A stretch of DNA of 64,000 bases. Origin: Brevibacterium sediminis (GTDB lineage: Bacteria; Actinomycetota; Actinomycetes; Actinomycetales; Brevibacteriaceae). The notes under the pieces were generated by a model, which was not told the origin of the DNA, did no database searches, and worked only from the letters and a program-made list of their open reading frames with translations. The translations under genes and the position numbers were made by a program. This document shows positions 22,509 through 32,047 of the stretch, piece by piece. The stretch lies in NCBI RefSeq assembly GCF_013623905.1, contig NZ_JABKDD010000001.1:806001-870000 (forward strand), given 5' to 3'. The first letter of the stretch is position 1. Each line of letters begins with the position of its first letter.

Positions 22509-23135
22509 TCAGCGCGAGTAGAACTCGACGACGAGCTGAACGTCACAGGTGATCGGCACCTCTTCGCGCTTCGGGGTGCGCAGCAGAGTTGCCTGCAGGC
22601 CCTCGAGGTTCACGTTGAGGTATCCCGGCGTTGCGGGCAGGACGTCCTTGTGACCACCGGCGGCGGCGACCTGGAACGGATCCATCGAAGCCGAACGCTC
22701 GTGCACCTGGATGGTCTGGCCTTCCTTCACGCGGAAGGAGGGACGGTCCACGCGCTGTCCGTCGACCGTGATGTGACGGTGGACGACGAACTGACGGGCC
22801 TGGGCCATGGTGCGGGCGAAGCCCGAACGCAGGACGAGGGCGTCGAGACGCGATTCGAGGAGCTCGACCATGGTCTCACCGGTCAGACCGGGCAGACGGT
22901 TGGCTTCCTTGTAGGTCTTGAGCATCTGGGCCTCACGGATGCCGTACTGCGCGCGCAGACGCTGCTTCTCCTTGAGGCGGACCGAGTAGTCGCTGTCGTT
23001 GCGACGACGGGCGCGACCGTGCTCACCTGGAGGGTACGGGCGACGCTCGAAGTACTTCTCGGCCTTGGGTGTCAGAGCAATGCCGAGTGCGCGCGAGAGG
23101 CGCGTCATGCGGCGATTACGTGCTGGTGCTGGCAC
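22509..23135 (-). CDS. rpsD: 30S ribosomal protein S4
   Basis: Primary 16S rRNA-binding protein that nucleates assembly of the small subunit. The GTG at 23135 follows AAAGG with 7-nt spacing and gives 208 residues beginning VPAPARNRRMTRLSRALG; the frame is open upstream but unrelated. The N-terminal region lacks the zinc-binding cysteines, so it is the zinc-free (C-minus) form. The S4 RNA-binding domain (about 97-160) contains LESRLDALVLRSGFA and VDGQRVDRPSFRVK. It stands alone, not in the alpha operon with rpoA, as in many actinobacteria of this group. Confidence 0.97.
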   Translation of the reverse strand: MPAPARNRRMTRLSRALGIALTPKAEKYFERRPYPPGEHGRARRRNDSDYSVRLKEKQRLRAQYGIREAQMLKTYKEANRLPGLTGETMVELLESRLDALVLRSGFARTMAQARQFVVHRHITVDGQRVDRPSFRVKEGQTIQVHERSASMDPFQVAAAGGHKDVLPATPGYLNVNLEGLQATLLRTPKREEVPITCDVQLVVEFYSR

Positions 23136-23287
23136 TGTATTACCTTTCATCAATGTGTTCTGCCGCGGTGGGCCTCTGCGGTTCTCGCCCCGAACGCGAC
23201 TGTTGTTTCCCCGGATGGGAAAGAGGGATTGAGCGTCGAGATCCGCTCGCACCGACCGCCTTTAGGGTGCAGGCACAACAGCTGTCC

Positions 23288-23317
23288 ATCTTAGCGGGTG
23301 CACACCGCTCGTCGCAA
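23288..23317 (-). promoter_or_regulatory. Probable rpsD promoter
   Basis: On the minus strand TTGCGA (23312-23317) and TAAGAT (23288-23293) are separated by 18 bp, a good housekeeping-type promoter. Transcription would start near 23281, leaving a leader of about 145 nt before the GTG. That length leaves room for S4 autoregulation, but I cannot identify a target structure. Confidence 0.55.
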
Positions 23318-23424
23318 AGCCGATCGGCGGCCTCGCCGCTGTGATCTTGCCGACTGAGGCGAACCGTCCGCCCCTGCCGGCCGACCGATCCGCAAGTACC
23401 GCTGTCACTGCCGGCAGCCCGCTG

Positions 23425-25014
23425 TCACTTCCGACAGTCGTCTTCGTGGCTGTCGATCGCGGCATCGGCGACGGCCGCTCCGGACCCGCTGTAGATGTTG
23501 ATCACCGCGTGGACCCCGGCACGGGCGAAGTGCTCGGCCTGATCGGGGCGTTGGACGACCGCGGCGATGGTCCCGGGGAAGCCGGCGATGCGCAGCTGTT
23601 CAAGAGCGAAGGTGTTCGAGTCGTGCAGCGCCATGGCGAGGACGACGGTGTGGGCGCTGCCCCCGACGACGAGGCGGTGCCAGAATTCGTGGTCGGTGGC
23701 GTCGCCTTCGAGCACTGTGAACTCGTCGGCGTGCAGGGCTTCGATGACTGTGTGGTCGTTGTCGATGCCGATGACGCTGCGGTCGCCGCGTTCGACGAAG
23801 CGCTCGTAGGCTCCGCGACCGATGCGGCCCATGCCGAGGACGACGACCTCCGCATCTCCGGTGTCGAGCGGCCGATCGTTGGCCCGCAGCCGGCTCTCGT
23901 TCTCGTCCGGCAGGATCGCGTCGAGCTTCGCGACGATCTGGAGGCTGTAGGCGTTCGCCAGGGAGGAGCCGATCATCCCCAGTGCCACGGCGAGGGCGGT
24001 GATGGTCAGCCAGTTGCCCTCGAAGAGTCCGTGGTCGACTCCGACGGCGACGACGATGAGTGCGAATTCGGAGAAGTTGCTCAGGGCCAGGCTGGTGCGC
24101 ACGCTGGTGCGGTTGCGCAGGCCGAAGAGGCGACCCATGAGGTAGAAGCTCGCGAAGTTGAACGGCAGCAGCACGACGCACAGGGCCAGCGCCATGAGCA
24201 GATCCGACCAGGTGGGGACCGCTTGGAGCCCGATGACGACGAAGAACCCGACGAGGAAGAGCTCTTTGACGCTGAACAGCGACTTCGACATCTCCACGGC
24301 TCGCGGGTGGGTGGAGAAGAGAAGTCCGAGCACCAGCGCTCCGAGGTCGCCGTGGATGCCGACTGATTCGAAGGCGACATAGCCGGGCCCCAAGGCCATG
24401 ACGACGCCGAAGAGGACGAGCAGCTCACCGCGTCCGACGCGGTCGAGGAGCCGTCGCAGCACCCAGACCACGGGAACGATCAGGACGAGCGCGAACGCCC
24501 AGGGACTCGGCGGCTCTTCGCCTGCGATCGTGATGAAGGCGACCGCAGCGAGGTCCTGGAGGACGAGGATCGCAATCGCGATCTGCCCGTAGTAGGACCC
24601 GTCGTCGGAGCGGTCTTCGAGCACTTTGACCACGAGCACCGTGGAGGAGAACGAGAGGGCGAAGCCGAGCAGCGCCAAGGTGCCCAGTCCCCCGCCGACG
24701 CTGACGATGCCGATGGCTGCGGCAGCTCCGATCGTCCCGGCACCCAGGAGGACCACCGTGATCATGTGCAGCGCAGCGGTGCCGTGGGCTTCGGGTTGGA
24801 GCAGGGAGCGCAGATCGAATTTCAGTCCGATCGTGAACAGCAGCAGGACGACTCCGATGTCCGATACCTGCTGCAGTCCCGCGAAGGCGGTGAAGCCGAA
24901 GACGTGCAGGAGGAATCCGGCCGCGAGGAATCCGACGAGCGGCGGAATGCGCAGCTCATGGGCGATGAGTCCCAGCGCCAGCGCGGCGGCGATCGTGATG
25001 ACGATGTCTGCCAT
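23425..25014 (-). CDS. CPA2-family cation:proton antiporter with TrkA-N domain (KefB/RosB-like)
   Basis: Membrane antiporter for K+ or Na+ against protons. The ATG at 25014 is chosen because GAGGAGG stands just upstream, giving 529 residues; a start 10 codons earlier would include the ribosome binding site. About 12 membrane segments occupy residues 1-365, with GVVLLLFTIGLKFDLRSL and LSFSSTVLVVKVLED typical of CPA2 transporters. The C-terminal part (about 390-520) is a Rossmann TrkA-N (RCK) domain starting VVVLGMGRIGRGAYERF, which binds NAD(H) or a nucleotide and gates transport. It has no partner gene nearby. Confidence 0.9.
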   Translation of the reverse strand: MADIVITIAAALALGLIAHELRIPPLVGFLAAGFLLHVFGFTAFAGLQQVSDIGVVLLLFTIGLKFDLRSLLQPEAHGTAALHMITVVLLGAGTIGAAAAIGIVSVGGGLGTLALLGFALSFSSTVLVVKVLEDRSDDGSYYGQIAIAILVLQDLAAVAFITIAGEEPPSPWAFALVLIVPVVWVLRRLLDRVGRGELLVLFGVVMALGPGYVAFESVGIHGDLGALVLGLLFSTHPRAVEMSKSLFSVKELFLVGFFVVIGLQAVPTWSDLLMALALCVVLLPFNFASFYLMGRLFGLRNRTSVRTSLALSNFSEFALIVVAVGVDHGLFEGNWLTITALAVALGMIGSSLANAYSLQIVAKLDAILPDENESRLRANDRPLDTGDAEVVVLGMGRIGRGAYERFVERGDRSVIGIDNDHTVIEALHADEFTVLEGDATDHEFWHRLVVGGSAHTVVLAMALHDSNTFALEQLRIAGFPGTIAAVVQRPDQAEHFARAGVHAVINIYSGSGAAVADAAIDSHEDDCRK

Positions 25015-25079
25015 GCCGTCCTCCTCGATCAGCGCCGTCGGCAACGTCTCTGCCCGTCACCGCGTCTGCTCCAAAGCTA

Positions 25080-26483
25080 TCAGGGTCGCAGCAGCCGCCT
25101 GAGGTTCTCGAGCCTCTCAGCCATGCTGCGTTCCATTCCGTTGCCCGTCGGAGAGTAGTAGCGCTTGCCTCGCAGCGACTCCGGCAGGTACTCCTGATCG
25201 GCGACCCCGTGCGGACAGTCGTGCGAGTATTTGTAGCCCTCACCGTGGCCGAGCTCTTTCGCCCCCGGATAGTGGGCGTCGCGCAGATGCATCGGCACTT
25301 CTCCGGCAAGTCCGTTCTTCACATCGGCGATCGCTGCGTCCAGGGCGCGGTAGCTCGCGTTCGACTTCGGGGCCAGCGCGAGGTAGGTGACCGCCTCGGC
25401 GAGGGGGATCCGCCCTTCGGGCATGCCGATGTTGGCAACAGCGGTCGAGGCGGCCACGGCGATCGGCAGCGCCTGCGGGTCGGCCATGCCGATGTCCTCG
25501 GCCGCAGAGATGACGACGCGACGGGCGATGAAGCGCGGGTCCTCACCGGCGACGATCATCCGCGCGAGATAGTGCAGGGCCGCGTCGACATCGGATCCGC
25601 GGATGGATTTGATGAACGCGGAGACCACGTCGTAGTGCTGGTCGCCGTTCTTGTCGTAGCGCAGAACGGTTTCGCTGCTCGCCTCGGCGCAGGCCGATTC
25701 GGTGATCGCGATCGGTTCGTCGTCTGCCTCCTCCGACTGCGCGGCGGCGATTCCGGCGGCGGCTTCGAGGACGGTCAGTGATCGGCGTGCGTCGGCCCCG
25801 GCGATGCGGACGATGAAGTTCCGGGCCTCCTCGGTGAGGGTGAACTGTCCGGCCAAGCCGCGATCGGATTCGACGGCACGGTCGAGCAGATTGCCGACCG
25901 CCTCGTCGTCGAGCGGACGCAGCGTGAGCATGAGCGACCGCGACAGCAGGGGTGAGATGACGGAGAACGACGGGTTCTCCGTGGTGGCGGCCACGAGCAC
26001 GACGAGCCGGTTCTCCACCGCCGGCAGCAGGGCATCCTGCTGGGCCTTCGAGAACCGGTGGATCTCGTCGAGGAAGAGAACGGTGGTGCGTCCGTACATC
26101 TCCCGTTCGCGGCGGGCGCTCTCGATCACCTGGCGCACGTCCTTGACGCCCGCGGTGATGGCGGAGAGCTCGACGAAGGTACGGCCCGGGGCATGGGAGA
26201 TGACATGGGCCAGCGTGGTCTTTCCGACTCCGGGCGGACCCCACAGGATCACCGAGGATGCTCCCGCCCGGTCTCCCCCGCTGGCTTCGACGAGTTGGTT
26301 GAGCGGGGACCCGGGGAAGGTCAGGTGCTCCTGACCGACGACTTCGTCCAGGGTCCGGGGACGCATCCGCACCGCAAGCGGGTCCAGGGCTCTGCCCGAG
26401 GAGGTCCGGGAGGAACCGGCGAAGCCCGGACCCGGTGTTTCCTGGTCCGGGCCGTCGGAGAACAGATTGGGTTCGTGGCTCAT
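25080..26483 (-). CDS. rarA: Replication-associated recombination protein RarA (MgsA/WRNIP1 family AAA+ ATPase)
   Basis: Clamp-loader-like AAA+ ATPase acting at stalled replication forks. It has 467 residues. Walker [10 protein letters not shown] is at 82-90, Walker [20 protein letters not shown] and sensor ATTENPSF follow, and the C-terminal tetramerisation domain includes [10 protein letters not shown] and the conserved end [11 protein letters not shown]. The ATG overlaps the aspS TGA by one base of the stop (ATGA arrangement), so it is translated with aspS. The first about 30 residues are a variable linker. Confidence 0.95.
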   Translation of the reverse strand: MSHEPNLFSDGPDQETPGPGFAGSSRTSSGRALDPLAVRMRPRTLDEVVGQEHLTFPGSPLNQLVEASGGDRAGASSVILWGPPGVGKTTLAHVISHAPGRTFVELSAITAGVKDVRQVIESARREREMYGRTTVLFLDEIHRFSKAQQDALLPAVENRLVVLVAATTENPSFSVISPLLSRSLMLTLRPLDDEAVGNLLDRAVESDRGLAGQFTLTEEARNFIVRIAGADARRSLTVLEAAAGIAAAQSEEADDEPIAITESACAEASSETVLRYDKNGDQHYDVVSAFIKSIRGSDVDAALHYLARMIVAGEDPRFIARRVVISAAEDIGMADPQALPIAVAASTAVANIGMPEGRIPLAEAVTYLALAPKSNASYRALDAAIADVKNGLAGEVPMHLRDAHYPGAKELGHGEGYKYSHDCPHGVADQEYLPESLRGKRYYSPTGNGMERSMAERLENLRRLLRP

Positions 26484-28264
26484 CAGGCCTCGGAGTCGTC
26501 GTCTTCCGGTTCGAAGTCGACTCCGGCCTCGGCGCGCTGGGCGTCGGTGATCGGGGCCGGTGCCTGGGTCAGCGGATCGAATCCGCCGCCGGACTTCGGG
26601 AAGGCGATGACCTCACGAATCGAGTCGACACCGGCCAGCAGGGACACGATGCGATCCCAGCCGAAGGCGATGCCGCCGTGCGGGGGTGCGCCGAACTTGA
26701 AGGCTTCGAGGAGGAAGCCGAACTTCTCCTCGGCCTCTTCGGCGGAGATTCCCATGATCTCGAACACCCGTTCCTGGACGTCCTTGCGGTGGATGCGGAT
26801 CGAGCCGCCGCCGATCTCGTTGCCGTTGCACACGATGTCGTAGGCATAGGCCAGAGCGGCACCCGGGTCTTCTTCGAGGGTGTCGAGGAATTCGGGCTTC
26901 GGAGCGGTGAAGGCGTGGTGGACGGCTGTCCACTGTCCGCCGCCGACGGCGACGTCTCCGGCGGCTTGCGCTTCGGCGGCCGATTCGAACAGAGGCGCGT
27001 CGACGACCCACACGAAGGCCCAGTCTCCGTCCTTGATGAGACCCGTGCGTTCGGCGATCTCATTGCGGGCGGCACCGAGGAGGGCACGCATGCTGCGATC
27101 ACCTGCGGCGAAGAAGATCGCATCGCCCGGCTGCGCACCGGCCGCTTCGGCGAGTCCCGCCTTCTCCTCATCGGAGATGTTCTTGGCCACCGGACCGGAC
27201 AGGGTTCCGTCTTCGCCGATGAGCACATAGGCCAGACCCTTCGCCCCGCGCTGCTTGGCCCAGTCCTGCCAGCCGTCGAGCTGACGACGCGGCAGCGAGC
27301 CGCCGCCGGGGTAGACGACGGAGCCGACATAGGGCGACTGGAAGACGCGGAACGGGGTGTCCTTGAAGAACTCGGTGAGGTTGTGCAGCTCGAGGCCGAA
27401 GCGCAGGTCCGGTTTGTCCGAACCGTACTTCTCCATCGCCTCGTGGTAGGTGATGTGCGGGATCGGCGTGGTGATCTCGTAGCCGATGAGCTTCCACAGT
27501 GCGGTGAGGATCTCTTCGGCCAGTGCGATGATGTCCTCCTGCTCGACGAAGGAGGCTTCGATGTCGAGCTGGGTGAACTCGGGCTGGCGGTCGGCGCGGA
27601 AGTCCTCGTCGCGGTAGCAGCGGGCGATCTGGTAGTAGCGTTCCATGCCGGCGACCTGAAGCAGCTGCTTGAACAGCTGCGGCGACTGCGGCAGGGCGTA
27701 CCAGGAGCCGGGTTTGAGGCGGGCCGGGACGAGGAAGTCGCGGGCACCTTCCGGAGTCGACTTCGTCAGGGTCGGAGTCTCGACCTCGACGAAGCTGTGG
27801 GCGTCGAGGACCGACCGTGCGGCCTTGTTGACATCGGAGCGCAGACGGATCGTCTTTGCCGGGCCCGAACGGCGCAGGTCGAGGTAGCGGTAGCGCAGAC
27901 GGGTCTCCTCGCCCACGGCGCCGGAGTCCTCGGCGTGGTCGGAGACCTGGAACGGCAGGGCCGCTGCTTCGGAGAGCACCTCGACGGCGGTGTCGATGAT
28001 CTCGATCTCACCGGTGGGCAGGTTCGGGTTCGTATTGCCCTCGGGGCGCACCGAGACGGTGCCGGTGGCCTTGACGACGGTTTCGTTGCGCAGCTGGTGG
28101 GCATCGTCCTCACGGACGACGACCTGCACGATTCCCGAAGCGTCGCGCAGATCGATGAAGGCCACACCTCCGTGATCGCGACGACGATCGACCCACCCGG
28201 TGAGGGTGACGGTTTCTCCTGCGTTCGCGGCTCGCAGGCTTCCGGCTTCGTGGCTTCGCAGCAC
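26483..28264 (-). CDS. aspS: Aspartyl-tRNA synthetase
   Basis: Charges tRNA-Asp; in organisms without AsnRS it also charges tRNA-Asn for GatCAB, which cannot be judged here. It has 593 residues, the bacterial type. The N-terminal anticodon-binding OB fold (about 1-110) contains [11 protein letters not shown]. The catalytic core has [40 protein letters not shown] and, near the C-terminus, GIAFGWDRI. The GAD insertion lies between. The GTG start follows a strong AAAGGAG at 7-nt spacing. Confidence 0.97.
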   Translation of the reverse strand: MLRSHEAGSLRAANAGETVTLTGWVDRRRDHGGVAFIDLRDASGIVQVVVREDDAHQLRNETVVKATGTVSVRPEGNTNPNLPTGEIEIIDTAVEVLSEAAALPFQVSDHAEDSGAVGEETRLRYRYLDLRRSGPAKTIRLRSDVNKAARSVLDAHSFVEVETPTLTKSTPEGARDFLVPARLKPGSWYALPQSPQLFKQLLQVAGMERYYQIARCYRDEDFRADRQPEFTQLDIEASFVEQEDIIALAEEILTALWKLIGYEITTPIPHITYHEAMEKYGSDKPDLRFGLELHNLTEFFKDTPFRVFQSPYVGSVVYPGGGSLPRRQLDGWQDWAKQRGAKGLAYVLIGEDGTLSGPVAKNISDEEKAGLAEAAGAQPGDAIFFAAGDRSMRALLGAARNEIAERTGLIKDGDWAFVWVVDAPLFESAAEAQAAGDVAVGGGQWTAVHHAFTAPKPEFLDTLEEDPGAALAYAYDIVCNGNEIGGGSIRIHRKDVQERVFEIMGISAEEAEEKFGFLLEAFKFGAPPHGGIAFGWDRIVSLLAGVDSIREVIAFPKSGGGFDPLTQAPAPITDAQRAEAGVDFEPEDDDSEA

Positions 28265-28322
28265 CTAGGGCTCCTTTGTGATGTTGTGGTCTAGCGCCTG
28301 AACAATGATAGTCGCCCCGCGC

Positions 28323-29657
28323 TCAGCTCCGGTACACGCGGGGCCAGAGGTCGTCTTCGGCAGGCGTCCATGTGTCCGGGTCGGCCGTAGTCTGCTCTCC
28401 CGAACGGATGTCCTTGACCTCGTGGCCGGACGCACCGTCGGTGAACCAGACGAACGGGATGTCGCGGCGTTCCGCGTAGCGGATCTGCTTGCCGAACTTC
28501 GCAGCGTTCGGCGAGACTTCGCACGGGATGTCCCGGGACCTCAGCGTCGCGGCCACGGCGTCGGCGTCAGCCCGTCGAGCCTCCTCGGTGACGGCGATGA
28601 CGACGGCCGAGGGGGTACCGCGGGTGGCGCGGATCTCCGAGGTCTCGCCGAGGATGAACGCCATGAGGCGGGAGACGCCGATGGACATGCCCACCCCGGG
28701 ATAGTTCCTCTTCCCCACGGTGACCAGCGAGTCGTAGCGCCCGCCGGAGGATACGGAACCGAGCTCCTCGTGGCCGATCAGCTGGGTCTCGTAGACCGCG
28801 CCCGTGTAGTAGTCGAGGCCGCGGGCGATCTTGAGTTGGGCGACGACGACTCCGGGTGCGCGAACGGCTGCGGCTCGCAGCAGCGTCGTCAGCGATTCGA
28901 GTCCGGCTTCGAGCAGGGGGTGGTCGACGCCGAGGGCGCGCACCTCATCGGCGAAGTCCGGGGAGTCGGATTCGATGGCGGCCAGCTCCAGGCACAGGCG
29001 CTGCTGCTCCTCATCGGCATCGGCTTCGGCAGCCAGCAGCTTCGCCACTTCGTCGGGACCGATCTTGTCGTATTTGTCGAGGCAGCGCAACACGGCTTGG
29101 ATGTTCGTCAGCCCGATTCCGCGGGCGAAGCCCTCGAGCAGCCTGCGGTCATTGACGACGATCTTGATTCCGGGCACGCCGAGCGGGGCGAGCCGGGAGA
29201 ACGCATCGGCCACGGCCAGGGGGATCTCGACTTCGAAGTGTCCGGGCAGGTCCCCATCGGCGATGACGTCGATATCGGCCTGGATGAACTCCCGGTAGCG
29301 ACCGGCCTGCGGCCGTTCGCCGCGCCAGACGGGCTGGACGCGAGCGGCCTTGAACGGGAAGCTCAGTTCGTTCGCATTGTCGGCGATATAGCGGGCCAGG
29401 GGCACCGTGAGGTCGAAGTGGAGTCCCAGCGGGTTGCGTTCGGTGCCCTCGGAGTGGAGGCGGGAGACGGCGAAGATCTCCTTGTCGATCTCGCCGTCCT
29501 TGGCCAACTGGCTGATCGGTTCGACGGCGCGGTGGTTGAGGGCGGAGAACCCGTGCAGGGCGAAGGTGTGTTCGAGGGTGTCGATGATGGTCTTCTCGAT
29601 CACGCGTTCGGCCGGGAGTCGTTCCGGGAATCCGGACAGACGGGCTGACTTCGCCAT
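28323..29657 (-). CDS. hisS: Histidyl-tRNA synthetase
   Basis: Charges tRNA-His. It has 444 residues. Class II motif 2 reads VWRGERPQAGRYREFIQADID, quoted in part, and the histidine-specific motif GLDYYTGAVYE is near residue 280. The C-terminal anticodon-binding domain starts near 345. The N-terminal entry to the catalytic domain reads SGFPERLP instead of the common RGT-x-D motif, a divergent form also found in other actinobacteria. The ATG is well placed; no neighbour overlaps. Confidence 0.94.
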   Translation of the reverse strand: MAKSARLSGFPERLPAERVIEKTIIDTLEHTFALHGFSALNHRAVEPISQLAKDGEIDKEIFAVSRLHSEGTERNPLGLHFDLTVPLARYIADNANELSFPFKAARVQPVWRGERPQAGRYREFIQADIDVIADGDLPGHFEVEIPLAVADAFSRLAPLGVPGIKIVVNDRRLLEGFARGIGLTNIQAVLRCLDKYDKIGPDEVAKLLAAEADADEEQQRLCLELAAIESDSPDFADEVRALGVDHPLLEAGLESLTTLLRAAAVRAPGVVVAQLKIARGLDYYTGAVYETQLIGHEELGSVSSGGRYDSLVTVGKRNYPGVGMSIGVSRLMAFILGETSEIRATRGTPSAVVIAVTEEARRADADAVAATLRSRDIPCEVSPNAAKFGKQIRYAERRDIPFVWFTDGASGHEVKDIRSGEQTTADPDTWTPAEDDLWPRVYRS

Positions 29658-29808
29658 GGTGCTCCTTGCTTTCGGTGCGGTTGCGGTGCCGTGCGGCGCC
29701 GTTGAATCGTGTCGTCTCTGTATCGGGTGGGGTCTGAATAGTGTGGTGTCGTCCGGGACTGCGCAACCGCCTCGGGCAGGAAGACCTGAGACTTCGGTCG
29801 CTCAGTCC

Positions 29809-30453
29809 TCAGAAGAACGGATTCGTCGCGAGTTCTGTGCTCACGCGAGATGCCGGGCCGTGTCCAGGATAGATCGGCACGTCCGGCAGTGTCGCGAATG
29901 CCCGCAGGGATTCGGACATCGCCTGGGGGTCTCCCCCGGGCAGGTCGACGCGGCCGATGGCTCCGGCGAAGACGACGTCACCGGTGAAGATGACTTCCTC
30001 GTCCCCGTCCTTCACTCGCAGCAGCATGGAACCTTCCGTATGCCCGGGTGCGGAGACTGCCGTGATGGTGAGTCCGGCGATCTCGAAGCTCTGCCCGTCA
30101 TTGATGTCAATGGCTGCCGGGGCGTTCCAGTCTGCGACGAGCGGCGCCAGCATTGCCGCGAACTGCGGGTTGAGCGTCGTGGCCGGTGAATCCAGGCGGT
30201 AACGGTCGTCGGCACCGAGGTGGACGGGCACGTTCCAGCGGGCGAGCACGTTGGTCAGGCCCAGAATATGGTCGGGGTGGCCGTGGGTGAGGAAGATCGC
30301 CTGAGGTTCGAGTCCCTCTTCGCTGAGCAGCTTCTCGAGGCCTGGGGCGCAGTCGTATCCGGAGTCGATGAGAATGCAGTCGCTGGAGCCGTCTGCGCGC
30401 ACGGCATAGCAGTTGACGTCGAGGAATTCGGCGTTGGTCGAGAACACATCCAT
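29809..30453 (-). CDS. Metallo-beta-lactamase fold hydrolase, glyoxalase II-like
   Basis: Cytosolic metal-dependent hydrolase (214 residues). The metal ligands are in HGHPDH (His57, His59, Asp61, His62), PGHTEGS, GDVVFAGAIGRVDLPGG and a final PGHGP. This set is close to the YcbL/glyoxalase II-like thioesterases, but the substrate is unknown. The ATG at 30453 is preferred over a TTG two codons upstream because a TAGACT -10 box ends exactly 6 nt before it, suggesting a leaderless message. It is transcribed away from the DUF349 gene. Confidence 0.87.
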   Translation of the reverse strand: MDVFSTNAEFLDVNCYAVRADGSSDCILIDSGYDCAPGLEKLLSEEGLEPQAIFLTHGHPDHILGLTNVLARWNVPVHLGADDRYRLDSPATTLNPQFAAMLAPLVADWNAPAAIDINDGQSFEIAGLTITAVSAPGHTEGSMLLRVKDGDEEVIFTGDVVFAGAIGRVDLPGGDPQAMSESLRAFATLPDVPIYPGHGPASRVSTELATNPFF

Positions 30454-30459
30454 GTGCAA

Positions 30460-30465
30460 AGTCTA
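30460..30465 (-). promoter_or_regulatory. -10 box placing the hydrolase transcript start at its ATG
   Basis: TAGACT on the minus strand is followed by 6 nt and then the ATG at 30453. No ribosome binding site is visible. The -35 region (ATAACC) is weak. Confidence 0.5.
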
Positions 30466-30572
30466 TCTACACGCCCGCCGATGGTTATGCTGGGATAACG
30501 TCTATCCCACAATCGAGTGATCGGCGGGTGGAATGACCTGCCGGTTCGACCGATGGAAACAAGGTGAGAACC

Positions 30573-31925
30573 ATGTCGACCCCGACACCGAAGCCGACCC
30601 CCCGTCCGTCGTCGCTGCCGCGTCCGCAGGCGGCACAGGTGGTCAATGCCAGCCATATCGACCACGACGCCGAGGTCGCTCGCGCGGTGACTCATGGTCG
30701 TGCCGATTCGGACGGCAATGTGTTCGTCACCACTCCGGAGGGCGAGCGTGCCGTCGGGCAGTACCCGGACGCCACTCCCGAAGAGGCTCTCGAGTACTTC
30801 GCGAAGAAGTACGTCGAACTCGCCGAGAGCGCGGTCCTGCTGCGCAACCGTCTCTCCGCCGGCGCTCCCGGCCGTGAGGTCGTGTCTGCGGCGAAGACGC
30901 TGCAGGAATCACTGCCGGAAGCCAACGTCGTCGGTGATCTCAAGGGGCTGAGCGCCACTCTCGACACCCTCATCTCCGATGCCGAGTCCACGGAGTCCCG
31001 TCAGGCGGCCCGGGCGCAGGCCGCGAAACTCGCCGCTGCCGAGGATCGTGAGGCTCTCGTCGTCGAGGCCGAGACCCTGGCCAAGCAGGATCCGTCGAAG
31101 ATCCAGTGGAAGCAGTCGGGCGCGCGTCTGCGTGAGCTCTTCGCCCAGTGGAAGGACATGCAGCGCAGCGGACCCCGTCTGCCGCGTGCCGTCGATCAGG
31201 AGCTCTGGGGCAGGTTCTCGCAGGCTCGGAACACCTTCGAACACAAGCGCAAAGAGTTCTTCGCCGAGCTCGACAAGGTCAATGCCGAGGGCAAGCGGAT
31301 CAAGGAGAAGATCGTCGCCGAGGCGGAGTCGCTGTCGGCCTCGACCGATTTCCGCACCGTGTCGCAGAAGTACAAGGACCTGATGAGCCAGTGGAAGCGC
31401 GCCCCGCGTGCTTCGCGCAAGGACGATGATGCACTGTGGGCACGGTTCCGTGCAGCACAGGACGTGTTCTTCTCCGCCCGTGATGCGGAGAATGCCGCTC
31501 TGGACGAGGAGTTCAAGGGAAACCTCGTCGTCAAGGAAGAGCTGCTGAAGAAGGCTCAGGCGCTGCTGCCGATCACCGACCCGGTGGCAGCCAAGCGCGA
31601 GCTGCGCACCATCCAGGACCAGTGGGAGGAAGCCGGCAAGGTCCCTCGCGCCGATGTCCCGCGGATGGAGAACGGTCTGCGCGATGTCGAACGCGCGCTC
31701 GCCGATGCCGAGGAAGCCGCGTGGCAGCGCAGCAACCCGGAGACGAAGGCCCGCACCTCGGGTGCGCTGAGTCAGCTCGACGAGTCGATCGTCGACCTCG
31801 AGAAGAAGCTCGAGGTTGCGAAGGCCGGGGGCGATGAGAAGACCGTCGCCGAGGCGCAGGAAGCTCTCGACGCTCGCCGCGCCTGGCGGGATCAGCTCGC
31901 CCAGACAGCCGCAGAACTCGACTGA
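30573..31925 (+). CDS. DUF349 domain-containing helical protein
   Basis: A 450-residue, almost entirely alpha-helical, highly charged protein. The N-terminus is Pro/Thr-rich (about 1-25), then a DUF349-type region of repeated helical modules follows. The modules share a W-K-x-x-G/A-R or W-K-R/D pattern: QWKQSGARLRELFAQWKD, LMSQWKRAPRASRKDDDALW, and IQDQWEEAGKVPRADVPRME, quoted as separate pieces. Coiled coil is likely throughout. Function is unknown to me; the family is common in actinobacteria. The ATG at 30573 follows AAGGTGAG; an in-frame GTG three codons upstream is less likely. Confidence 0.85.
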   Translation: MSTPTPKPTPRPSSLPRPQAAQVVNASHIDHDAEVARAVTHGRADSDGNVFVTTPEGERAVGQYPDATPEEALEYFAKKYVELAESAVLLRNRLSAGAPGREVVSAAKTLQESLPEANVVGDLKGLSATLDTLISDAESTESRQAARAQAAKLAAAEDREALVVEAETLAKQDPSKIQWKQSGARLRELFAQWKDMQRSGPRLPRAVDQELWGRFSQARNTFEHKRKEFFAELDKVNAEGKRIKEKIVAEAESLSASTDFRTVSQKYKDLMSQWKRAPRASRKDDDALWARFRAAQDVFFSARDAENAALDEEFKGNLVVKEELLKKAQALLPITDPVAAKRELRTIQDQWEEAGKVPRADVPRMENGLRDVERALADAEEAAWQRSNPETKARTSGALSQLDESIVDLEKKLEVAKAGGDEKTVAEAQEALDARRAWRDQLAQTAAELD

Positions 31926-31959
31926 GGCCGCAGTGCTCGGCTGAGGCCGCGGCGCTCGT
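31922..31959 (+). repeat. Two 19-bp tandem copies spanning the DUF349 stop codon
   Basis: CTGAGGCCGCAGTGCTCGG is followed directly by a second copy differing at three bases. The first copy contains the TGA stop of the upstream gene. It looks like a small local duplication. Confidence 0.6.
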
Positions 31960-31996
31960 CCACAGCTTCTGACGTTCGAGTCAGCACCTGTCCACA
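31956..31996 (+). promoter_or_regulatory. Pair of DnaA-box-like sites
   Basis: TCGTCCACA (31956-31964) and CTGTCCACA (31988-31996) each match the actinobacterial DnaA box TTGTCCACA at 8 of 9 positions, in the same orientation, 32 bp apart. Single sites of this quality are expected by chance in a window this size; the pairing just upstream of a promoter is what draws attention. Confidence 0.35.
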
Positions 31997-32012
31997 GGCG
32001 CTCTCCGAAGTC

Positions 32013-32041
32013 TTGTCAACGCCTCCACATCCGACGATAGT
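32013..32041 (+). promoter_or_regulatory. Promoter of the AbiEi-like gene, giving a leaderless mRNA
   Basis: TTGTCA (32013-32018) and GATAGT (32036-32041) are 17 bp apart, close to the housekeeping consensus. Six nucleotides then separate the -10 box from the ATG at 32048, so the transcript probably begins at or next to the start codon. Confidence 0.6.
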
Positions 32042-32047
32042 TCGGGT

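Noticed and set aside
22130..22552. Small open frames on both strands of the rpsD-alaS gap
   Set aside because: They run through the rpsD terminator and the palindromic repeat, lack ribosome binding sites and resemble no protein.
26435..28294. 619-codon open frame on the plus strand
   Set aside because: Antisense shadow of aspS; no family resemblance.
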